Below, piece by piece: positions 12,701 to 24,700 of a stretch of DNA of 64,000 nt (the stretch's first letter is position 1; the number at the start of each line of letters is the position of its first letter). The translations under genes and the position numbers were made by a program. Below the pieces are notes generated by a model that saw only the letters and a list, made by a program, of their open reading frames with translations, made no database searches and was not told the origin of the DNA. Origin of the DNA: Scilla litardierei (Eukaryota; Streptophyta; Magnoliopsida; Asparagales; Asparagaceae); contig CM061138.1 of NCBI GenBank assembly GCA_030789695.1, positions 17,122,214-17,186,213 on the forward strand, written 5' to 3'.

Positions 12701-15700
12701 GGAAAAAGGACAACCATCATCATGCAACAGGCAGGAAAAAACCTGCACGGCCACAAACACCACTAAAGAAAATACACACAATAAGCACTAGCTTAGAGGA
12801 ACACAAATGCACCCACTTTCTCATACACAACGGTCATTCTACTTGTATTATTTCAATGGAGCATACCCAATAATTGGAGTTGTACTTCTGTTCTTGCAAA
12901 CAATGGCTTTGCGAAAAAGCTCCTGACAACTGTCCTTTGTACCTAGGATGGTTGTTAAATACACAAGTAAAAAAAATCATTTTCTTACTTTGTTTGAATG
13001 CAATGATATTCACTTTTGATTTTACATCAGCCAAGTTACCTTGTATTTTTGGACATATGTATTATGCATTTTATGCATTTAATCATTTGCAAGTTTTTGG
13101 TATGTTTTTAGAAGAGTTATTCATAATTTTATACGATATGTAAGGGGTATATTCATTGTAGTGGAACTTATGTAGATTCCATCTAAAAATTTGGAGCTTT
13201 AAACCTAGCACTAGCTGTTACAGAGGCAGTGCCATCTCTTTTTTGTATCTTTGGGTGCCGTATTGTCAAATAGTAGTAGTTCACTGGTTGCAATTGTCCT
13301 GTTGTTGTATAGGCATTTGTCATGGTCATCCTTCTAGCAATGACATCCATGTAGCTGAGCCCTAAATTTGGGATAAATGCTTTGTTTTGTTGTTGTTGTT
13401 CTATCCTTCTAAATCTAAAATGAATACATCCATTAAAAATGTTCCAGAGTGCATTGTCATTTGGTATTATACTCTATGACGATACCTTGAATTTATGGTT
13501 TTTTTTGCAGTTTGTTGGTTCTATGCATATTAATAGCTGTTCGGGATTAGAATTTTGTAGCACAAATACTGCTACAAAAAAGAGGAAAGTTGTTTCCGAG
13601 GGAGCAGCTGCGGTGAATGTTGAGAGTGCTGAAAGAATTGAAGATGGCAACGGTTCAGAGATTTCTGGTAAGGATGTCACCTGTTGTGGATTCACAAAAT
13701 CTCATTTGTTTAGGAGGCTAAGCTCAATTAGCACTGAACTTGCACAGTATTTTTGTATTAACAGGTAAGGTGGCGGGAGAGATTAGTTTGGAGGTTTTTG
13801 ATAATGTCGAAAGCAGTGTCAACTCATTGTCACTGGTTAAACTAACAAGAAGTGGGTTGCTTCTCTTTACATTTCCAAGTAGTAACTTCCGCCATGTTGT
13901 TGGTGTGTTGTCAAATATACTTTTGTCTCTGGGATCTGGCAAAATGAAGCGACCCCTGTAAGTTGCAATCCTTTATGCTCTTGCATTAAGATGGGTTGTT
14001 TATCATGGTATGCGTTTGGCTTTCTTTTGTTTGATTAGGTTTTCTTTTCCTTCATTATGTAAATTTTTTTTGTTGTATCAACCTGCAAATCATCATCTGT
14101 TGTCATCGACAGTTGTGTGATGTCATGTTTCTCAAAATGCTTGAATCATACTTTTGTAATGAAATCTATGCTATGTAGGGCACTTTTCCCAACCAAAAAT
14201 TACCGTGTTTGCACACCCGGACACGACATGTGTCCAGTGTCCTATGTTATTTACCGTAAAATATGAACCACATGAACTATGTTGTGCTCTATATTGGCAA
14301 AAGCCTATTTTTGAATGATTTCGTACTAAAAAATAAGTGCATTTTGAATGAATATAAGCCCCACATATGTGTTCATATGAGCCAAATATTCATATATGCT
14401 AAAAACATACAAGTATAGCCGGGTCATAGTGTCTAGGGCTGGCAAAATGAACTAGACCCAAATCGAAGCCAGTCTTTTGGGCCAGGTATGGGTAGGAGCC
14501 AATCCGAGTTGACCCGACCGATTTAGAATCAGGGTCGGTTACGGGTTTGACCTGCCCACTGACTCAACCGGGATACCTGCCCACTGACTCAACTGGGATT
14601 CCATCTGCTTATATATTATAAATATATACATAATGTTACCATATAACTAAAAACTCACATGCCTTATTGATAAGTGGCGATGTTAATATCTAGGCGGCTC
14701 AGGTTCAAATCCTGCTGCGGGTTTTGGGGTTTTTTTTCAAATTATTAATCAATATATAAATCAAATTCCAACTTTATCTTTTCAATAGATGTGTGTAAAT
14801 AATAGTTATTTCTTATTATCACGTGTAGCTCATTTGGTAAGTGTTTATATTAACAAATGAGATGTTGAAGGTTCAAATTTTCTGGCCACATTTTATTTTT
14901 TTCCTCTTTTAGCCCGATCCGATCCGAAACCGAGCGGTCACAAAAAGCAGGTTGGGTACGGTGACCCAATTTACACCCAGGTAGCATACGGGTTTTCAAA
15001 CCTCGACTTGGATTCAATCCGGGTCGGGGTTGGGTTTACTCTTATCTGGGTCAGGTCAAACCCGAACCGACCCGAACCGACCCGATCCGTTTACCACCCC
15101 TAATATTGTCTGTAGTTTGGATGGTTCCCGTGTCTGACAACACTTGTCCATGTCACAACATAACACTCGTGTCCGTATCTACTAATCATAGAATGAAAGC
15201 AATAATGTGACACATGTATGGAACATGATTAACCAACTTTTTTACTCTGTCCTGCAACTTGGAAAAGCACACTTTAAACTTTGTAAAGTTAAATACACCA
15301 AATATGTTCACTCAATTCTACAGATACATCCAATTTTTATTTAGTCTCAAGTTTTGGTATTATGCTTGTAAACTACCAGGAGCATTCTTCTTAGATGAAC
15401 AGAGACTAAACTTTTTCATTATGTAATCATTGTATTAGGTACATACTAGATGGGTTTACTACTTATTTATATACACTTCCATCTTTTATACACTGACATA
15501 ACAGTCAATTTCATGTATAGTATAATATTATGTAAGCTATATATGCATGTACCTGAATTTCGATTCTCCATTTATATCACCATGTTTCTGTGATTTAAAC
15601 AAAGTTTACATTTCAGCGATGTCTCATCAAGATGATGTTGGCTATGAATATGACTCATGACAATATGCTATGCACATTCAAGGTTGTGGAAAGCGGCTAC

Positions 15701-18700
15701 AGAAAACAGTGGCACCTTGCCGCAATGCTTAAACGGGGCTTAAGCTGCAAAAAGCAGGCAAAATGCTAACAAAGAAGCGAACTAAATAGGGACAAAACTT
15801 ATAACAATATGGATGCAAAGAAAAAGAGAGGAAGAAATGATGTAGAACTTATACCTTTTTGATGATTAATACAATCGACTTATAACATTCATATTAATAA
15901 TTCATCATCATAAGACTCATAAAATATCACATGTTCAAAATCTTGATGTGGGCTAAAGCACTCCGAAAAGCGGAAGGCGTAAGCGGTGATTTATTGGGCT
16001 TTTTACTCCGAAGTGCACAATTGTTAAAGTTTAGTTTTTACATGATGAAGGGAAGAAAAACAGTTTCCTTTGTGAATATTAAAGACATCAAGTAGTACAC
16101 CATGCATCATATGATCAATTATTACACAAAACTGAAGATTTCATGCAGACCTAAAAGTGGTGAAACACAATGGCTGTTTTAATCTGCATATTATGTTCAA
16201 CTTTGGCAGTATAGGGAACATGTAACAAATTCTTGGTATCGCATGCTTTATCTATAGCCGCTCACAACATTTTGTGCTTTGTATGCTTTGGGTTTGCATT
16301 ATTCTTTTTTGTGTCATTGTCAAAAGATCTCATTATCTTTTCGATGGAAAAGCACATTTCTATTATTTACCTACTGAGATTACATAATTTTTTCAGTATG
16401 TAAAGATATCTTGTCCTCAGCATTATTGACAAACTCAATATCAAAGAATCAATTCAACTCACCTGCTTTTTGTGTCCAAGTTGGATATTGCTTGTTGGCC
16501 TGTATTTTTGTTGAAATTGAAATAAAGGCCAAACCCCATACTAAGGTAATAGTGTTGTTTATATAGTTGAAATTGCAAGACGATTACACCTATGATTGCC
16601 ATTTAATTTGAGACTCTTATTTATAAATTGAAAACTTATAATTCATATTTCTAAACGTTAAACTATATATTTCTAATTCTCCTAATTCTAAACTAAAAAC
16701 TTCTTATTTCTTAACCCTTTTTCTAAAGATGGACGCATGAAGCATACATCCTGATTTTGTCATATATGATTTTGAACACAAGCTCTTTTGAGTGGTTAAC
16801 GTTTCTATGTTCACATCGTGTGCCAATTGTCTTCATAGTCCCAATCTCTCAGTCTGTGTTAAAGCAGCAGTAGATGACGATAGTGTACCATGAACCAGTT
16901 GAAATTGCTAGAATATCTGATATCACTTGAATTCATAAGTCATCGTAACGCTCTTGGATCCTGACATAGCTAGCATGCTCTTCTGAAGTGCAAATCATGC
17001 CCGCAGATTTATCATTCAATCCTCATTGGCTAATGTTTCCCTCTTGATTACCACGTCAACCATGACCATCTCCAAATCCATCTCATTCTCTGACAGCTGC
17101 AAATTGTCCCTTCCCTCATCATAAGTAGCTGTTTAGCTTTTTTATTATGGCTAATATGACGTCTGAGCTTGTAACTAAGTTGCAATAGGTAATGTTGTTG
17201 ACAACTAATACAGTTTTATCTCAAAAATTTTGATTTTCCTTTTATGGTGATGTTAGTGAATTGCAAGAACAAGTCATATACAATATTTGTATTAAGAAGG
17301 TTCAACTCATGTAAACAATAGAATAGAAACTGGCATTAGACTTATGCTCAAAACTACATGTAAGCGGAGAAGCATGAATTACTGTTATACAGAATTTTTT
17401 TCAGAGTATATATGCAACACTTTTCATTTTAGTATGCTTTTATGTAATAGTTTATGGGGACATGGAAGTGGAAGGGGTTAATATCTAGGATCTGTGGTGG
17501 GATTTATGGAAAGAACTAAATTAGGTTTTCTAAACTAAAAGATGGAGATAAGGTTTTGGGCTATCACCCTAAAACTCGGATTGACCACCAACTTCAATAC
17601 CACACACATTGAAGATTCCTTTAGATCTTACGTCTGGCTATTACTTGTCCACTTTTGTATCTCACATGCATAGAGATTTCAATGGTTTCGTAAATACAAA
17701 GTTTATAAACGCAAACTTTTTATTCAATCTTTCATAATCTATTTACGTTGGGAAGCATAAATGTCTTTGAATAGAAAATAAAACTTGACTCCTAAAAAAA
17801 GTTTCGACTCAAATTAAAATTTCAAAACAAAAATTTTCTTTTTATAATTGAGACTACAGAAAAGACTTAAATTAAAATTCGAAATTGATTCCAACTTAAA
17901 TTAAATAAATCAAATACATTATAAACTCAAACTTAAGAATAAAATAAAAGATTACTCCTCAAAAAGAAACTCAAAAGATCAAAAATATGCTAAAAGGACT
18001 TAAATGAAGAAATACAAAAAAAACCTCAAAAACTGAAAAGTAAAAACATGACTTTTCGTGAGATTGAAATTGCTCAATGTGTAAAACTTGCTTCGATCTT
18101 CACAATAGGCATGCACATACAATTGTTTATAATTTGTTCCACATCTAATCTTCCTTGTTAGAGAAAACTCGACTTTGAGTTTTGAAGTAGTACAATATGA
18201 ACAAACTCAAGCAACCATTTAGGAGTAATAATCTAACGATGACAAAGATGAGTATCAAAAAAGATGCAACACATGTTGGTTCATAGGTAATGGATTGGTT
18301 TACTTGCAAATTATGCACTCTCATTTTCATAGATTTTGCAATTCTTTTTATAGGTTGTCTTATAGAGTTGGCTCTAATTTTGAAAATAGTTGTGAGGAAT
18401 GACAGATTGATTGACATTTAGGTAGATGTAGATGTCAAAGCTCAGGCAATATTTGTAATCATTACTCACAATCTTTACCATAATCATCCCGCCAGTAATA
18501 GGTCTCTCATTTTCGCTTCCATCGGGCATATAAATACAGCTGCTTGTTGGTTAAATTGAGATAAGTGAAGAAATATTTAATACATTGCTTCCAATCTTCA
18601 TATCTATAATGACTCTTTAATTTCTAGAAAACTAGAATATCATAGCATTAATCAAACTGATCTTTAGATAGGTAGCCCTTATAAAAAAACCATAGAAAAG

Positions 18701-21700
18701 ATGCACCAAAAGTAACCTAATGTACTTTAAGTTTTTAAAAATTCAAATGGCTTACTTCAATTAATTTTAGCTCAAATATAGCTTCCAACGGAAAAAACAA
18801 CCCAAAATTACTATATCAATTTGTGAAAATCGATGGAACAGTTTTACAGGAATTACCCAAAATTACTATAGCAATTAGTGAGAATCGCTGTAACGGTTTT
18901 ACAAGAATTATTGTAGCAGCACATTATTGTAGCAGATGTGATACCATAGCAGAGTGCTGGAACAACCATAATATTGTAACAACCATGATTACTATAACAA
19001 TTTTTGATTTCCCCCTCTTTTTTCATATTATTTGATTCTTTTTTAAATTTTTTTCTTTTTTCTTGCTAAAGAAAACTAAGCGTTAAAAGGAAAAATAAAA
19101 AGATGATGAATGTAATAAAATAAAATAAAATTATGTTTGATACCAATTAACATGGATGTGAGAGCGGAAGAGGTTATCATGTAGTATTTATGGTGTGATT
19201 TGTGAAAAGAACTATATTAAGGTTTCTAAACTAAAAGATAAGGTTTTGGGCCATTCACACTAGAGATCATATCGATCACCGATTTTAACACCTCACATTT
19301 TGAAACCTAATTCGGATTTCACACCCATTTAATTTCTTACTCACTCTTATACCTCACATGTATAAAGATTTCACTAGTTTTACAAACATAAATTTACAAA
19401 CATAATTTTCATATTCAATATTTCATAATCTAGTTACATTAGAAGACATAAAGATTTTATATAGAAAACAAAATTTCGTTCTTAAGAAAACTTGTCATGC
19501 TCAAATTATAATTCCAAAACAAAATAAATTTTCCTTTTATATAACTAAAAAACAAATTAAAATCATAAATCGACTCTAACTCTAGTAAAAGAAACCAAAT
19601 AAAAAAGAAAAATCATTATATACTTACAACTCAAGAACAAAATAAAAGACTTCCTGCAAAGAAAACTCAAAAGATATAAAAGAGAAATACTAAAAGGACT
19701 CAAATAAAGAAATACAAAAAAAAGTAAAAAGTAAAAAATAAAAAATAAAAAACAAATACGACTTTTTATGTGATTGAAATTACTTCACGTGTAGAACTTG
19801 CTTTGATCTTTTATAATAGGCATGCACATGCAATTGTTCATAACTTATTTTTCATCATTAGTGGATGCCATTAGTCATATAAACAAAAAATGTCGGCCTT
19901 ATTAAAAATTGGTTTATGTGGGTGTTATGATTTGCAAGGGATTTGGAAAAGAAATTTATGGGTTTTATTGATAGAAAGTGAAATACAAGATAAATGGTCT
20001 CGATTTGAGAGGACCGCTCTCCAATGGCCTCAATTCGAGAGGAAAAACCAACTCTCCAACTAAAATATGGTTCTAATTTATTTTCTACTATTTTCTCTTC
20101 AAATTCGACTTAAGAAAACCATTACACCAGTCCACATACATAAAATACTCAGATTTCTTAAATTACAGATATACCCCCTGACGTCCAGAAATTATAGGTA
20201 TGTCATTGGTTGGCCGTTTCTTACCATAGCTGCTGTTTGGCTGCCCCTTGCCCTAGCCTCTTGCTGCCGCACCTCCCGAGTCTATCATTACTCCTTCCCA
20301 AAGAACCATCATGTCCTCAAGGTGGTGTTATGAAATCTATAAGGCATGCTACTCCAAGTGAGGGTATACGTCCCCTCTTAGCTCTTCCTCCACAGCTGTT
20401 ATGTCGTCATCATCTTTGACCATTAAAACCAGGAGAGCGCGGTCTTGACAACGATGTCTTGACGCGAACTTCTCGTCTCATCGAAAGCATATTCTATGTT
20501 TGTGCATGTTTGTGCTTATTCAGGATCTACGCCTCCGTGAGACGCTTGAACCTACTGTCTGGTGGAGGCTCATTGTTTTTATCTCGGCTCGTCTGAACTC
20601 CTACGGCTGGGACTTTTGTACCTTCATTGTAGTATTATTGTGGGAGGTGACTCCGTTCAACACTTCCCTGGCCGTCCACTTCGCAATGTTCCGGTCCTCC
20701 ACCATCCGGGCCACCTCCATCGACTCTCTAAGTCTCGTAGGCCTCGGTATACGTAGCTCAGCTGGGATGTTTTAAGCCCATTTATAAAATTTTCTTCTAC
20801 ACTGCCTCAGGTACCCCCTTACTCGGTTCGAGAGCATCTCGAACTTTTTCATGTAATCTTTGATGGTGTCATCTTGCTTGAATGCTGGTAGCTGCGCATA
20901 TAGATCTCGCCTCGCGTATCTTGGAAACGGTCCATTATGCAATCATTAAACTCCCATGAGTGCACATGTTGTCTCTACACCCTCCACTAAAACCATGCCA
21001 ATATCTTTCCATCCAAACAGATATCTACCGCCATCAGTTTCTCCTCCTGTCTGACGGTTTATGGTAAAGTGTCTCTCTTCCCGGTAGACCCACCCATACA
21101 GGTCCTCACCTTCAAAGATCGACATCTTCACCTTGCGGATTATATTATCAGCGTCAAAGGTCCCCTGATCTGCTCTCCAACTGGGATGTCCATAGTGAAA
21201 CTGCTGATAGGTGTTATGTTTTGTGACTGTGGGATCTCCAAATTTTCCCAGTGGAAATCCTTCTTTTGTGCCATCAGCTTCACATCCATTGTCAAACCAA
21301 TCTGGGTTTCCACCACTCGCATTGAAGATTAGATAGTAGTCAGATCATCGCTTAAGTCTCAAGTATACCTGTCAGGCCCTGGTGCTTGTCGTCGGGTCCC
21401 AACGGGCCCTCAAGGAAACCCAGGGGTCGTTGGGCCTTGGGTCTCTGTCTCTGGGTCCGCAGCCTCCTTGGAAGGTCGCCAACATGTCGCCAGGCACTGG
21501 ATGGCCAACCCATGGGTCACCGGGTTAGAGGCGGCCCGCATAAGGGGCGTCGGGACCCATGGCGGCATGCCTGGGGTCGTTGCCCTCTTGGGGGCCCGCA
21601 AGGGCCTTGCCTCCTGTCCTTCTTCATCTGGCGCACCTCCATGATTTTAGGGGAGGGTTTTCACTCCTCGCGCCCGATCCACTGTTCGAATGCTGATTTT

Positions 21701-24700
21701 TCTCAAAGTTGACGGCTTTTCACCGTCACTTGTTTAGATCTGTGTCGTTGTATTCATTTTTGTTCAAATCTAAAGTTGAACCATCCTTCGAATGGATATC
21801 CTCCAAAGTGATAATTTTTCCCTTGTCCTGGTCCAAAAGCATCGCCTTTTACTCTAGATCTGTGTCGTGGACTTCGTCTTTCTTCAGATCGGGCTTTGTC
21901 GTCTCCTTCTCATGCAGAGACTGGTAGTTAATCTTCGAAATTTTTTCCGTTAGGGTTTCCATTGACGCTTTTATGAATGATTCCATCGAAGACAATCTTG
22001 CCTACATCGCCTGGTTTTGATTCTCCAGTTCTTGGTCTCGTTCTCTCTTTTGAGAACATCCACCTTGGTTCCAAGCCTCTCTTCCAAATGTTCCACATTT
22101 CTTGTTGCCATTAGGATCTATACTCTGATACCAATTTGTTAAGATTTGCAAGAGATTTGGAAAATAAATTAAGGGTTTTTATTGATAAAAAGGGACATAC
22201 ATGATAAGTAGTCTCGATTCGAGAGGATTGCTTCGAGAGGAAAAGCTAACTCTTCAACTAAGCTAGAGTTCTAATCTATTCTCTACCATCTTCTCTCCAA
22301 ATTCAGCATAAAAAACCATAACCACAGCCCCATATTACATAAAATAATCCGATTTCTTAAAACTACAGATCTACCCATATTGCCTAGAAATTACAGATCT
22401 ACCACTGGTTGGTGTCCCTTGCCCTAGATGCAGTTTCGCCGTCCCCTTACCCTAGCCTTTTGTGCAACACCCCCTGAGTTTATTGGAAAAATAAAAAAAG
22501 TTGAAAGTTTATCAGTCGGTAGCTTCAAGCAATTGAACCTTTGATGGATCTATTGTTAAAGATGGTTTGCAAAACCAAAGTTGAAAGTTTCTTACTTGTT
22601 ACCCACTTAACCCATTGATCCAAATATTGCGTAGGGCATGTAAATGTGGGGGTGGTTGCTAGGCTGGTTCAGTCACTTCAGTGCATTTGAGAGTAGTAGT
22701 CTCACATTGGAAAAATAAAAAAAGTTGATGTTCATAAATTAGGAATTAGACGTCTACCTATTATCTTAAGCTTTTGGATCAGATTTGATTTCAATTACTA
22801 ATTATGAGTTCATCAAATATTATAAATATGAACTCCCTGTCAATCTTGTTTCCTATTCTAACATGGTATTAGAGCCGAAGGCGGCCTCGTCTTGTCCTGT
22901 CATCTGATTCCTAAACTAAATTTTGTAATAACCATTTGTTTTGTAATCCTTTCCATCTTCAATGGCCTAGTCACCGTCTGCCTTGAAATCATCTTTGTCA
23001 GAGGGTTCATCCTATCCGTATGCAATGGTCTAATTTGGATTCAAATCAATATGAATCATGGCATTGTCCCAATATGAAAAAAAGATCTAATGTCCAAACT
23101 TAAGGTTCTCACCTATAGTTTAAGGGGAATGTGGAGAATAACAGTCCCATATTAGAAAAATAAAAGGAAGTTGATGTCCATAAATTAGGAATTGTGTCTC
23201 TACCTATTGCTTTAAGTTTTTAAGTTAGATATGGTTTCAATTGCTAATTGTAACTTTATCAATATCCTAAATTGTGGGCTGCCTGTCTGTCTTGTTTCCC
23301 ATCCTAATAGATGGTATCTCAGCACTTGTTGGGTTGGAGATATACAGTTTATGAATAAAGGTTTGATTGTAACTGGTACATGCGGATGAACTAAGACTCC
23401 GTGAATTTGCATGAAAACCATAGCTCATTAGTTTGCAATTAAGCAGATGAACTAAGATGTGACTGCTTAGTTTGCCTAGATTCACGTGGTAGTCCAAAAA
23501 TTGATTTATCAGTGAATGAATCTCCAGGTCATTCCTGCAAATGAAACGAGGGAGATAAAAAGTGTTAGAGGCTGACCAGAATAATACACCAGAACAATGG
23601 CTTGTACAATTACGGTCTCAAACAGTATATGACAATTTCTTGCACACCATCTTTCTCCGTACTCATGCTTTTCTCTCTCATGTATTCTCTAAATTTAAGC
23701 TATTGGCACGTTATGTGAAGTGTATTTAGTCAGCTCAGGTCATAGTGTCCGCTTTTTAGGAATCTATTTTCTCATCTTCTGACTACTGTTTTCCTGGGTT
23801 ACAGAGTATAATCCATATTTTCACTATAGTTTAGATGTTGTATAATTTATCATTTCTGATAGCACTCAAATGTTAATTATTTCTTTCAACAGCTGGTGTA
23901 ATCGCATATTTCCTATTCAGGAAACTTGTATTTTGTCAGAGAAGAACCTAGACATGGTTGTATCAAAACTTGTCCAAGAGTACTTGGGCAAGGAACACAC
24001 CAATCTTGAACGGCCCATAAAGGTAAATCCTCTCCTATGCTGCTGTACTCATAAATGTTTTTATCGTTTAAATAGCAGCTCTTCATTTTCTCCAGTTCCT
24101 TCAACATATCATCAATTTATCTATTCTGTTATATGTCTTATTCATAACACATTATTATTATTATTTTCTATATTCATCTTTTGTCCATATTGATCTTCAA
24201 TACATTTCTTGACATAAATGTTTGATTAGAAACTGTTCATTTTTATTGTTGCCTTCTGCTACACGAGTAGCGTTGAACACCCGTTTTACATCAGTTGTTA
24301 CAGCAATGTATTTGTTACTGCCATGCTATTTACTTACATTTATTCTGTTTAGAGAGCTTTGTTATTCACTAATTACCAAACTGCCTAGCAATTAACCAAA
24401 GGCTTACCCGGACCATTCATCTTTTATTGCATTATAAAGGTATCGAGTGTGTCTTAAATCCTAAAAAGCTTTAAGTTGTAATTACTATCAGCCGAGCTCA
24501 TCACATGGCCCAATGTATTGTACCTGATCAACTGCTTAAATTTTCAGTTCTGAATCGATGTTGGGCAGGGTCTGAAGGCCTTTGAATCATTTTGTAGGTC
24601 CATATAGAGGATTATGGGCTTAGAGTGTGATTGCCCTGAGTTGCACAACCTCTTTTACTAGAATTTCTGGAGTTTTGCTGTTCGGATACAAATTAATATT

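Larger units (their letters stand above)
19923..22485 (-). mobile_element. gag-only Gypsy-type LTR retrotransposon (family A, copy 2), inside THUMP intron
   Basis: LTRs at 19923-20287 and 22137-22485 share GATTTGCAAG.GATTTGG, TCTCGATTCGAGAGGA and CCCCTTGCCCTAG blocks. A primer binding site complement (ACTCTGATACCA, 22122-22133) sits inside the right LTR, and a purine tract (complement of TTACTCCTTCCC, 20288-20299) touches the left LTR. Orientation and layout match copy 1 at 7485-11033. The interior encodes only a broken gag. TSDs do not match. Confidence 0.72.

Noticed and set aside
14640..14890. Possible tRNA genes (GGTTCAAATCC boxes)
   Set aside because: Boxes lie in AT-rich sequence without matching acceptor or anticodon stems; not functional tRNA genes.
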